Shown: positions 25,122 through 33,403 of the stretch, piece by piece
How the letters are laid out: every line of letters begins with the position of its first letter
How positions within the stretch are numbered: position 1 is the first letter of the stretch
DNA from: Viridilinea sp964592425
GTDB taxonomy: Bacteria; Chloroflexota; Chloroflexia; Chloroflexales; Chloroflexaceae
Length of the DNA stretch: 64,000 bases
Direction of reading: 5' to 3'
Assembly (NCBI GenBank): GCA_964592425.1
Contig: CAZQCG010000001.1
Location: forward strand, 166,386-230,385
Notes under the pieces: generated by a model
Database searches by the model: none
What the model saw: only the letters and a program-made list of their open reading frames with translations
What the model was told of the DNA's origin: nothing
Made by a program: the position numbers and the translations under genes

Positions 25122-28100
25122 CCGGCCCTCCTTCTCCTTCGATGGTGGGCAACGGGAGATGCACAAAGATGCTTGTGCTGCTGCCTGGAGCCGACTCGAT
25201 CACCAACGTGCCACCAAGTAGCATAACCCGCTCGCGCATGCCGATCAGGCCGAACTGCTTTGCATCGGCCAGATCTTCCCATCTCGCCGGCACCACAAAA
25301 CCGATCCCATCATCTTCGATGATTATGCTCACCTCAGAGGCATGGCACTCAATGATCACGCTCACCTCGGAGGCCTGGGCGTGCTTGAGGATGTTGGTCA
25401 GCGACTCCTGAATCAGCCGGTAGATGGTTGTCTCGACGGCCAGCGGCAGGTGGCGCTCCTCTAGCCCGCTGGTGTGCAGATCTACGGCAACACTGGCCCG
25501 CGCCGACCACTGCTCCACATAGTTGCGCAAGGTCAGGTTCAGGCCGAGATCGTCGAGCACCGAAGGGCGCATCTGCACGGCCAGATCACGCACGTCCTGA
25601 CTGATCCCGATGGCGATCGCCAGGAGTTGCACGACACGGGCAGCGGAGGTGTCATCTGCGATTTTCTCCTGGAGCGCCCTGAGGCCCAGGATGAGGGCCG
25701 CCAGATCCTGGCCGAGCTGATCGTGAAGCTCCCGGGCGATATGGCGGCGCTCCTCCTCCTGGGCCGTAACAAGCTGCTGGAGCAACTGCTGGCGGGCCAA
25801 CTCGACGCGTATCCCCTCGGCGAGCTGGATCTGGAGAGCCGCATTGGATGCCGCAAGCTCGTTGGTACGCTCGTTAACGCGCTGTTCCATCTGATCGTGG
25901 GCCTTCTGCAGGGCCAACTCAGCCCGCTTCAGCGTGCTGATGTCCGTGAAGGTGAGGACTGTTCCACTGATCAGGTTAGCGAGGGTTCGATAGGGTCTAA
26001 TGCGCATACTCCACCAGCGATCCTGCTCAGGCTGATGAAGCAAGGTCTCAACCGAATCAAGGGTCGCTTGCACCTGGGCGATCAGGGGAGGGAGGTCGGC
26101 CCCGATGAAACGGGCGCTCAGGTCGGCAAGGGGCCGATCGAGATCGCTATCGATCAGCGCAAAGAGTTCGGTGGCCTGGGGGGTGAAACGGGAGATCCTG
26201 CTGTCGGGATGAAGAAAGATCGCGGGGATCTGCACGCTGGCAAAGAGATTGGCCAGGTCGGCGTTGGCCCGATCCAACTCTTCGATCTTCCGACCGAGCT
26301 CAGCGTTGACCGTCTGGAGCTCCTCGTTGATCGATTGGATCTCCTCTTTGGAGGTCTGCAACTCCTCGTTTGTCGCATGGAGCTCCTCATTCAACGAGCG
26401 CAGCTCCTCGTTGGCCGCAGTGAGATCCAGGTTAGCTTCCTGAAGCTCATCGATAGTTGTTTCGAGCGTATCGCGGGTGCGCTGCAACTCCAGCGCCAGT
26501 ATGCCATCGGAGACACCCGGGGCAGCCGGTTCTTGCACTATAAGGGGAGTACGTGCAGTTGCTGGCCCGTGGGCCTGCATAATCACCAGGAACAGCGCCC
26601 TCTCGGTGCTGGTATCGGGGAAGGGGCGCACGCTGAGTGTCAGATGGATCTGTTCGGCGTCGACCAGCAGGATCAGATCCTCACGAACCACCGGCACCGC
26701 GGCCTGTACCGCCGCACGCGCCGCCGCACGCAGATGCAGACGCAGGCCAGGGTGGGCTATGTCGAACAAATTGCTGGTCGGAACGCCCTCCGGCACGCTC
26801 AGAAAGGGATGTGCCCGCCCGCTGACATAGATGATGCTACCCTGGGCGTCGATCACCACGGCGGTCGGGGCATAATCCTGGAGCAAGATCTGATCGATGG
26901 TCGCGCCAAAACTACCCTGTGGCGACAGGTTCTGGCGCGGGCTAGCGCCGACAATACGGGCGGGCGGCCTGCGTGCGCTGGCCCAGGGAAGCGTGATCTG
27001 CGGGTGAGCCATGCGCTCTTTACGCTGGTAGATGCGGTAGCGTCCATCGACTACCCGAAACAACTCTGCGGCACTGGGCGTCGCAGCGATAGTCTCGGCC
27101 GAACCAAGGAAGAGATAGCCGCCGGGAGCCAGGGCATAGTGGAAAACCGGGATCAACTGGCGCTGGAGCTCGGTATCAAAATAGATCAGCAGATTGCGAC
27201 AGGCGATCAGATCCATGCGCCCGAAGGGCGGGTCGCTGATCAGGTTATGCACTGAAAAAAGACAAAGCTCGCGCAACTCCTTCGCCACCTGATAGCCCAT
27301 ACCGTCAGGGGTAAAATAGCGGGCGAGCCGCTCAGGCGCAATGTGGGCTGCGATGCCGGCGTCGTAATGGCCACGACGGGCAACGGCAAGGGCAACCTCG
27401 TCGATATCAGTGGCGAAGATCTGCACGGGCAGCGGGACATCGAGCTGCGCCAGCTGCTCACGCAATATGATCGCCAACGAGTAGGCTTCTTCGCCGGAGG
27501 CGCAGCCGGGAACCCAGACGCGCACCGGCTGTCCGGCCTGTTTACCGCGCAGTAAAACCGAGAACACCATACTTACCAGAGCATCAAAGGCAGCCAGATC
27601 GCGGAAGAACTCGGTTACGCCGATCAACAGGTGCTGAAAGAGGCGCTCCGCCTCGGTACGATCCGTCTTCAAGCGCTCGAGGTAGCTCTCGATACTGGCC
27701 AGACCCAGCTGTTGCATACGGCCTGCAACCCGCCGCTGAAGGGTGGTGGTTTTGTAGTGGCTGAAGTCGTGGCCGGTGATCTGCTGGAGCAGCGTGATGA
27801 TCGCACTGAGTGTTGCAAGCGAGGCCGGTGCTGACGGCAAGGCCACCGCAGCAGCGCCCCCCACGAGAATCAGCGCAGGCATCTCGGCGATGGTCACAAT
27901 ATATATGGCCGCACCCTGGGCAATCGCCGCCTCAGGCATGGACGGGTAGGCAGCCGAGGTCGGCTCCTGGACAAGGGTCAGCCCGCCGCAGGCCTTGATC
28001 GCCGTCAGGCCCTCGGCACCGTCAGTGCCAGTGCCGGTAAGCACAATGCCCACCGCATGCGCCCCCTGGTCCTCGGCCAGGGAACGCAGGAAGTGGTTAA

Positions 28101-28488
28101 TCGGCAGGCGGTGGCCATGGGCCTCAGTAGGTGGCTCGAGACAGAGCACACCCTGGGCGATGGTCAGGGCCCGATTAGGCGGAATAAGGTAGACCTCGTT
28201 CGGAGCGACCGGCATCCTGTCGGTAACTGGCCGAACGGCCATCCTGGTATGCGATGCAAGGAGTTCCGGCAGCATGCTGGGTTGCTGGGGATCCAGGTGC
28301 TGAACTAGAACAAAAGCCAGCCCGCTGTCGACCGGCATAGCGCGCAGAAAGTCGGTGAAGGCCTGGAGGCCACCGGCAGACGCGCCAATCCCGACAACCC
28401 GTGGGCTGCTAGCGGAGGCCGGCTCAGGCTCTACTTGCGATGATGCAGACGAATCAGATATAGATGTTTTTTTGTTGTCTTCAGTCAT
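25093..28488 (-). CDS. CheB-CheR-PAS-histidine kinase (HisKA_3) fusion
   Basis: 1131 residues. CheB methylesterase about 28-215 (VVGIGASAGGLQAF with catalytic Ser, LVQHLDP His, TGTGTDGAEGL Asp); CheR methyltransferase about 230-490 (VWVPGCASGEEAYSLAI, ATDIDEVALAVARRG, DLIACRNLLIYF); a long heptad-rich coiled coil around 670-770 (ELQEANLDLTAANEELRSLN); a PAS domain; then HisKA_3 with RRHIARELHDQLGQDLAAL and HATPase (GIGFVVPAR, FGLIGMRERV). Combines receptor methylation-type domains with phosphotransfer. No chemoreceptor or CheA is nearby. Confidence 0.94.
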   Translation of the reverse strand: MTEDNKKTSISDSSASSQVEPEPASASSPRVVGIGASAGGLQAFTDFLRAMPVDSGLAFVLVQHLDPQQPSMLPELLASHTRMAVRPVTDRMPVAPNEVYLIPPNRALTIAQGVLCLEPPTEAHGHRLPINHFLRSLAEDQGAHAVGIVLTGTGTDGAEGLTAIKACGGLTLVQEPTSAAYPSMPEAAIAQGAAIYIVTIAEMPALILVGGAAAVALPSAPASLATLSAIITLLQQITGHDFSHYKTTTLQRRVAGRMQQLGLASIESYLERLKTDRTEAERLFQHLLIGVTEFFRDLAAFDALVSMVFSVLLRGKQAGQPVRVWVPGCASGEEAYSLAIILREQLAQLDVPLPVQIFATDIDEVALAVARRGHYDAGIAAHIAPERLARYFTPDGMGYQVAKELRELCLFSVHNLISDPPFGRMDLIACRNLLIYFDTELQRQLIPVFHYALAPGGYLFLGSAETIAATPSAAELFRVVDGRYRIYQRKERMAHPQITLPWASARRPPARIVGASPRQNLSPQGSFGATIDQILLQDYAPTAVVIDAQGSIIYVSGRAHPFLSVPEGVPTSNLFDIAHPGLRLHLRAAARAAVQAAVPVVREDLILLVDAEQIHLTLSVRPFPDTSTERALFLVIMQAHGPATARTPLIVQEPAAPGVSDGILALELQRTRDTLETTIDELQEANLDLTAANEELRSLNEELHATNEELQTSKEEIQSINEELQTVNAELGRKIEELDRANADLANLFASVQIPAIFLHPDSRISRFTPQATELFALIDSDLDRPLADLSARFIGADLPPLIAQVQATLDSVETLLHQPEQDRWWSMRIRPYRTLANLISGTVLTFTDISTLKRAELALQKAHDQMEQRVNERTNELAASNAALQIQLAEGIRVELARQQLLQQLVTAQEEERRHIARELHDQLGQDLAALILGLRALQEKIADDTSAARVVQLLAIAIGISQDVRDLAVQMRPSVLDDLGLNLTLRNYVEQWSARASVAVDLHTSGLEERHLPLAVETTIYRLIQESLTNILKHAQASEVSVIIECHASEVSIIIEDDGIGFVVPARWEDLADAKQFGLIGMRERVMLLGGTLVIESAPGSSTSIFVHLPLPTIEGEGGPDGNHQRGSG

Positions 28489-29064
28489 CTCAGATCTGAT
28501 CGAGTAGTTGAAATGTTTGCATGGACAACTGATTGTACCACAGACTAGCTACACCCAGCGACAACTGCCAAGAAGCCTGGGTAAGCACGCCACATGCCGA
28601 TCGCGCAACCATCCCAGAAGATCAGCGCCAGCCTACTTTATACCTGACATTGTAAGGAACTCCCTTACAGCAAAATCCTATTCTGCCTGCTAACAACGCA
28701 GCAGCACCTTCTCTATACTATGCAGTAGGGGACACCTGCGACTTGGCAATTTGCGGGGGGCAAATGCCCAATTTGGCGGTTGCCAGGGAGGACAGCGCCG
28801 ATCCCCTGCCTGGTGAGCGGCGTATCTCAATGGCGCGGTGCGCCACTCACCAGACGATTGACTGCAGGTACACCCGCAGCAGTGACAGGTGTCCGGTACC
28901 ATGGGAAGCGGAAACTATGAAGCATCCCGGCAGGATGTCATACTTCGCTGCCCTCAGCATCTCGGTCGGAATCCTTCGCTGGGGCTCAAGATGACAGGAT
29001 GTTTGCGCGACGGGACAAGTAGAAAGATCCGCTTCTCTATCTGGACGGGCAGAAAGGCCAGGCT
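28489..29064. other. Intergenic region between divergent kinases
   Basis: 576 bp between divergent genes. No gene is supported. The middle (28730-28894) has nested inverted repeats described separately; 28915-29000 resembles a degenerate intergenic repeat (CATCCCGGCAGGATGTCAT...CTCAAGATGACAGGATG). Confidence 0.55.
28730..28894. other. Structured 165-nt element with nested inverted repeats
   Basis: The outer arms GGACACCTG (28730-28738) and CAGGTGTCC (28886-28894) are exact complements about 150 nt apart. Inside are CTGGTGAG / CTCACCAG (28810-28817, 28846-28853) enclosing TGGCGC-GGT-GCGCCA (28831-28845), and TTTGC-GGGGG-GCAAA inside TGGCAA...TTGCCA. ACACC at 28870-28874 can also pair with GGTGT at 28888-28892, competing with the outer helix. 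Could be a structured RNA or a mobile element remnant; strand unknown. Confidence 0.45.
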
Positions 29065-30330
29065 ATGTTGCAGAAACCCCTGATCCAGCCCCATGCGGAT
29101 GGAGTCACGGCACCTGGCCAGCCCCATGCGGATGGAGTCACGGCACCTGGCCAGCCCCATGCGGATGGAGTCACGGCACCTGGCCAGCCCCATGCGAATG
29201 GAGTCACGGCACCTGGCCAACCTCATGCGAATGGAGTCATGGCACCAGCACCGGAAAATGAACTCCACCTGCTGGACATCCTCCCCGTCATGCTCTTCAC
29301 CAGTCGCCCAAATGGGTTCTGGGACTACGTCAACCCGGCGTTCTGCACCTATAGTGGGCATGAGCCTGAGGCATTGATCGGGCTGCGCTGGGTCGATCTT
29401 GTCCATGAGGACGAGCGTGGCTTGAGCCTGAGTCGCTGGCAAGCTACCATTAGAAGCGGGGTGCCCTTCCTGGTCGAGCAGCGCTTGCGCAATGCCGACG
29501 GAGGCTACCAATGGTTCCGCACTGAGGCAGTGCCCTCACGCAACCCGGCGGGCACAGTGGTACGCTGGGCCGGCATTGCCACGCTCATAGCGGGCGATCA
29601 GCAGATGGAGCATGCGCGCACCCTGCGCCACACCGCAGAGCATGCGCGTGATGAAAGCGACAGCCTGCTCGCCATCGCCGCCCATGAACTGCGCTCACCC
29701 CTGACCGTCCTGCTGGGCCATGCGACGCTGCTCCAGCGACGGCTCAACGCTCGTGTGGACGCCGATCCCGGCGACATTCGGGTGACGGCCTTACTGGTCG
29801 AGCAGAGCCTGCGCATCAGCAAGCTGATCAACGCCCTCCTGGATGTAGCACAGATTGACCACGGCGAACTCAGCCTGAGCACAGCTGCACTCGACCTGAA
29901 CGAACTGACACAGCGGGTTGTGCAGAGCCTCCAGCCGACCTTCCCCTATCACAATCTAAAGCTGTACCTGGGCAAGGAGCCCTTATTTGTGATGGGCGAT
30001 ACGCTCCGACTGGAGCAAGTAGTGCAGAATGTCATCCAGAACGCGGTGAAATACAGCCCGGCCGGGGGCACGATCGATATGGCGGTTCGCGCCGAGGGCA
30101 CACAGGCACGGATCGATGTGCGCGACCATGGAGTCGGAATCACGCCGGAGATCATACCCGCACTTTTTCAGCGCTTCTTTCGCGCCAGATCGAGGAACGG
30201 GTTTATCCCAGGCCTGGGTATCGGGCTCTATATCTGCAAAACGATCATGGATCTGCATGGCGGCAGTATCACGGTCGAAAGCAGCGAGGGTGCGGGGAGT
30301 ACCTTCACCTTGCGCCTCCCCCGGCTCTAG
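29065..30330 (+). CDS. PAS-histidine kinase with N-terminal 11-residue repeats
   Basis: 421 residues, soluble. Residues 8-62 are five copies of an 11-residue unit (QPHADGVTAPG). Then a PAS domain about 68-180 (YVNPAFCTYSGHEPEALIGL, WVDLVHEDERGL), HisKA with AIAAHELRSPLTVLLGH, and HATPase (NVIQNAVKYSPAGG, RDHGVGITPE, PGLGIGLYICKTIM). AAAGG precedes ATG 29065 by seven bases. No regulator gene is adjacent. The stop TAG lies in the end of repeat element A2. Confidence 0.9.
   Translation: MLQKPLIQPHADGVTAPGQPHADGVTAPGQPHADGVTAPGQPHANGVTAPGQPHANGVMAPAPENELHLLDILPVMLFTSRPNGFWDYVNPAFCTYSGHEPEALIGLRWVDLVHEDERGLSLSRWQATIRSGVPFLVEQRLRNADGGYQWFRTEAVPSRNPAGTVVRWAGIATLIAGDQQMEHARTLRHTAEHARDESDSLLAIAAHELRSPLTVLLGHATLLQRRLNARVDADPGDIRVTALLVEQSLRISKLINALLDVAQIDHGELSLSTAALDLNELTQRVVQSLQPTFPYHNLKLYLGKEPLFVMGDTLRLEQVVQNVIQNAVKYSPAGGTIDMAVRAEGTQARIDVRDHGVGITPEIIPALFQRFFRARSRNGFIPGLGIGLYICKTIMDLHGGSITVESSEGAGSTFTLRLPRL
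29086..29250 (+). repeat. 33-bp in-frame tandem repeat, five units
   Basis: Units begin at 29086, 29119, 29152, 29185 and 29218, each starting CAGCCCCATGCGGATGG or a close variant. The first three are nearly identical and the last has the most changes, which indicates recent expansion at the 5' side. Unit length is a multiple of three, so copy-number change keeps the kinase in frame. Confidence 0.9.
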
Positions 30331-30457
30331 TACCAATACCTTTCAGATAAGCTCACGCAAAGCCGCAAAGCCGCAAAGCCGCAAAGCCGCAACGCTTCTG
30401 CGTCTGATCGGCCTTGATCGATCTGCGCTTGCCCCTATTTGCAAAGTATTGGCTCTA
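30328..30457. repeat. MITE-like element A2
   Basis: Left end TAGTACCAATACCTTTCAG and right end ending GCAAAGTATTGGCTCTA are imperfect inverted repeats. Flanks GGCTCTAGTAC and GGCTCTACTAT form an imperfect direct repeat. Inside are four tandem GCAAAGCC octamers (30358-30390). The kinase gene's stop codon is inside the left end. Confidence 0.65.
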
Positions 30458-30496
30458 CTATGCCGTCCGAGTAATGCTTATGGGTTGGCGGCGTTG

Positions 30497-30527
30497 GGGC
30501 GCAGCAGCGGCTAGTGCTGCTGCGCCC
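30497..30527. repeat. Repeat C1: GC-rich hairpin
   Basis: GGGCGCAGCAGC and its exact complement (12 bp, 7-nt loop). The same sequence with other loops is at 47583-47613 and 55841-55869, so it is a dispersed REP-like hairpin. Here it may also help terminate transcription between convergent genes. Confidence 0.7.
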
Positions 30528-30535
30528 TTACACAG

Positions 30536-30600
30536 TCTGGCTCGCCCGCATCCGGCCTGAGCGGGCGGCCCACCCGCGCTCCCAGAGTCGCCAGCGGTAT
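30536..30600. repeat. Dispersed repeat B2
   Basis: GCCCGCATCCGGCCTGAGC is the reverse complement of the loop region of B3 (50017-50040), and the following CCCGCGCTCCCAGAG...CCAGCG is shared with B3 and B1. It lies just past the stop of the SPFH gene. Confidence 0.55.
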
Positions 30601-31517
30601 CAACGTTTAGGCTCATTGCCTGGGGCGGAGGCCAGCAGGTTGGGCAGCAACTCGTGTCCATTCGTGCTGGGCACAAAGATTACGCGGGCTTTACTCTCGA
30701 CGATCTGCTGCATTTCGCGGATCTGGAAGAGCGCCTCGGCAACCTCAGAGTCTTTGCTGATACGCTGCAGGGCCTGGCCAAGGATCTGCGGGCGGATAGC
30801 CTGAGCCTGAGCGAAAGCAATCGCCGCCTGGCGCTCGGCGGTGCTGGTAATGATACTGACCTGGTTGGCACCGTCCTGCTTGATCGCCGAGGTCACCTGG
30901 CGGAGCCGATTGACAACCTTGGCCTCGATCTGGCGGGTCATGCCGGCGTCACGGAAGTGAACCTTGCGGATGTAGACCGAGCCGAGCCGGTAGCCCCACT
31001 CCATCGACTTGGGCGAGACCTCGGCCCGCACGGCCTGGCTCATCGGGTGGCGATCCTCGAGCATCTGCGCCAGGGGCATATTGCTCAAGGTGCGTACCAC
31101 CGTGTTGCTGACATTGGCCGCCAGCGAGCCCTGGGGATCGGCATTTTTGAAGAGGTAGGAGACCGGGTCGCTGATCGCCATCTCATACCAGACGCCGATA
31201 CCCATCGGGGCACCCTCTTCCGAATTGACCGGCTGACTACGCAGGTAGCGCTGGTCAAGGCGCATGTCGAGGATCGTGCGCTTACCGAAGAAGTTGACCA
31301 GGAAGGCCTGCGGGCCGAGGTGGGCCGGCAGGATCTGCAGGCCGGGCTGGTCGAGTACACCAATCACCTTCCCGAAGAGGGTATAGACCTGACAGGTGCC
31401 TTCACGCACGACCGTGTAGAAGCCGAAAAAGCTGCCCATACCGATCAAGATCGGCACGAAGATGAAGCACAAGAAGAAGGTGGTGATCGCCGCACCGAGG
31501 AAGAGGATGAAGCTCAT
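30600..31517 (-). CDS. SPFH/band 7 membrane protein (second of pair)
   Basis: 305 residues: N-terminal membrane helix (FILFLGAAITTFFLCFIFVPILIG), then an SPFH domain (YTVVREGTCQVYTLFGKVIGVLDQPGL, VNFFGKRTILDMRLDQRYLR, VSNTVVRTLSNMPLAQML) and a C-terminal Ala/Gln-rich helical region (ERQAAIAFAQAQAIRP). Stomatin/HflC-like proteins form cages or microdomains in the membrane. It starts in an ATGA overlap with its paralogue at 31514-32506, so they are likely a hetero-oligomeric pair like HflK/HflC. Confidence 0.87.
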   Translation of the reverse strand: MSFILFLGAAITTFFLCFIFVPILIGMGSFFGFYTVVREGTCQVYTLFGKVIGVLDQPGLQILPAHLGPQAFLVNFFGKRTILDMRLDQRYLRSQPVNSEEGAPMGIGVWYEMAISDPVSYLFKNADPQGSLAANVSNTVVRTLSNMPLAQMLEDRHPMSQAVRAEVSPKSMEWGYRLGSVYIRKVHFRDAGMTRQIEAKVVNRLRQVTSAIKQDGANQVSIITSTAERQAAIAFAQAQAIRPQILGQALQRISKDSEVAEALFQIREMQQIVESKARVIFVPSTNGHELLPNLLASAPGNEPKR

Positions 31518-32506
31518 TTTTCCACCTCCATAATCACCCGTTCGGCCTGGCTGAAGAGACTGAGGCGCACATTGCGCAGGTAGGAGTCGAGTGCGCCGGG
31601 GCCGCTGGTCTTGAGGGTATGTAATTCTTTAGCCAGGGCCAGCAGCGGCTCAACCTCGGCCTGGGCCTTAAGCGTCTCGATCTCGACGGCGCGCCGCGAC
31701 TGGACAATCGTCTGGTCAGCGCCAGCCTGGGCCAGGCTGATATCGGAGGAGACAGAGTTGTGGGCAGTGTTGATCGCCGCCATGGCCGACTCCACCTCGG
31801 ACGGGGCGTCAATTTCAGTGATCAGTGAGGCGTCGAGGATCACGCCATAACGTACCGGTGAGGAGAGACACTCCCGATCCATATGCTCGTTGAGATCGCG
31901 CAGGTTCTTGCGCAGGTCGTTGATCGAGACCCCGGTGACGGCACTGGCATCGGCGGGCTGGGAGGCGAGGACAGTGGGGTCTTTGACCGGCGGGGCCTCA
32001 AAATTGGCGATGCGCTCACGCAGGATCGAGACGAAGTAGCCCATCACATGGATCACCGGATTCTTGACGCCGAAGAGATAGGCGTAGAGATGGCGCTCGG
32101 AGACGCGGTAGCGGATCTGGCCCTTGAGCCCGACATTGAGCTGGTCTTTCGTGACGGCTTCGAGGACCGTGCCACCATTGTTTGCCCGCGGATCTTCGAG
32201 GTCAATCGCCATATTGATCGTCTGGGTAGCGATCGAGACCTTGTAGATGCGCTCCCAGGGCCACTTGAAATACGGGCCGCCGGGTGAAATGATCCGCAAC
32301 TGCGGATATTTATAACGCTCGCGCTCTTCTGGGCGCAGATACTCGGTGAAGGGGTCTTCAGCACCGTCCGGCAGACGCTCGGCACGGCCAAAGATCGTCT
32401 TCACCGCGCGCTCATTCTGATCAACCGTGTAAAAGCCGAAGATGATATAGCGAACGAGGAACCAGCCGATCAAGCCAAAGATCATGCCCAGCAGGATCGC
32501 AGCCAT
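31514..32506 (-). CDS. SPFH/band 7 membrane protein (first of pair)
   Basis: 330 residues: membrane helix (LLGMIFGLIGWFLVRYIIFG), SPFH domain starting FYTVDQNERAVKTIFGRAERLPDG, with PGGPYFKWPWERIYKVSIATQT and RISVSERHLYAYLFGVKNP-like segments, then a C-terminal helix (DQTIVQSRRAVEIETLKAQAEVEPL). More HflK/stomatin-like than its partner. No protease (FtsH, NfeD) is nearby, so the exact role stays open. Confidence 0.87.
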   Translation of the reverse strand: MAAILLGMIFGLIGWFLVRYIIFGFYTVDQNERAVKTIFGRAERLPDGAEDPFTEYLRPEERERYKYPQLRIISPGGPYFKWPWERIYKVSIATQTINMAIDLEDPRANNGGTVLEAVTKDQLNVGLKGQIRYRVSERHLYAYLFGVKNPVIHVMGYFVSILRERIANFEAPPVKDPTVLASQPADASAVTGVSINDLRKNLRDLNEHMDRECLSSPVRYGVILDASLITEIDAPSEVESAMAAINTAHNSVSSDISLAQAGADQTIVQSRRAVEIETLKAQAEVEPLLALAKELHTLKTSGPGALDSYLRNVRLSLFSQAERVIMEVEK

Positions 32507-32553
32507 AGGCGTTCATCTTTCTACTACAAAAGGGACGAAGGTCGTCTGGGGAG

Positions 32554-33147
32554 TTATTGCAACAAGGCCGTACCAGCGTTCAGCGCCGCCGCCAGAGCGG
32601 GGGCTTCGAGCAACCTGGCGAGTACGGTTGGCAGGGGCGGATTGAGCGGGCGTGGCTGCAGTTCGAGCTGCATCCACTGCACATCGTGCCAGGCCCCCCG
32701 TTTGTGGGCCACGGCATGGTAGACACCGACCGTGGTGAAACCAAGGGAGGCGTGCAGCCTGGCACCAGCCGCATTAGGCAGGGTGATGGAAGCAAAGGCG
32801 TTGTAGTAACCCTGCAGCCTGAGTAAGGCGAAGAGGGCTGTATAGAGCGCCCGGGCCACGCCATGCTCACGCTGGTTCGGGGCGACATAGACCGAAACCT
32901 CGACCGACCACTGGTAGGCGACGCGGACACGATGCGGGGTAGCATAGGCATAGCCAACCACGGTGCCATCAAGCTCACAGCTGAGCCAGGGCATACGTTC
33001 GAGGGTCTTGCTAATGCGCTGGCGTAATTCGCTCACCGTTGGCGGCGTGAGCTCAAATGAGAAATTGGTCTCCGTGACAATTGGGGCGTAGATGGCACGA
33101 ATCTGGCCTGCATCCTGGTTAGTCGCCAGCCTGATGCGATTAGTCAT
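32554..33147 (-). CDS. GNAT N-acetyltransferase, phosphinothricin/methionine-sulfoximine type
   Basis: 197 residues. IRLATNQDAGQIRAIYAPIVTET, the segment GTVVGYAYATPHRVRVAYQWSVEVSVYVAPNQREHGVARALY (given here in part) and ITLPNAAGARLHASLGFTTVGVYHAVAHKRGAWHDVQWMQL are diagnostic of the PAT/MddA subgroup, which acetylates phosphinothricin or methionine sulfoximine/sulfone. The physiological substrate here is not known. Confidence 0.88.
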   Translation of the reverse strand: MTNRIRLATNQDAGQIRAIYAPIVTETNFSFELTPPTVSELRQRISKTLERMPWLSCELDGTVVGYAYATPHRVRVAYQWSVEVSVYVAPNQREHGVARALYTALFALLRLQGYYNAFASITLPNAAGARLHASLGFTTVGVYHAVAHKRGAWHDVQWMQLELQPRPLNPPLPTVLARLLEAPALAAALNAGTALLQ

Positions 33148-33403
33148 GGAGCTATTCCTTCCTGCTCACCCACGTATAGCTCGATCATACGGGCTGGAAT
33201 GGGGATTGTCAACATCAGCCCGCGCAGCGGCAGCCTGCGTAATCTTTTACATAAGGAAGAATACTCTCTTCAAAATGAATGATTCGCAACCTGAATATAC
33301 AGTAAGCAGTTGCATAATAAGGCACACTTCCTGAGCTTCTGTCTTAATATGCAAGCGTTGCAGGCGCTGTTGCCATCGCTTTACCCTGTGGAAGGGACGC
33401 CTC

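Noticed and set aside
25474..27255. Very long plus-strand open frame opposite the CheB-CheR-kinase gene
   Set aside because: It is the GC-rich complement of a confidently assigned gene; the translation has no domain motifs and no ribosome binding site.
29086..29250. Tandem 33-bp units as a CRISPR array
   Set aside because: Units are contiguous without spacers and are in frame in a kinase gene.
30355..30392. GCAAAGCC octamers as a CRISPR or origin iteron
   Set aside because: Short, perfectly tandem and located inside a MITE-like element; no replication gene near.
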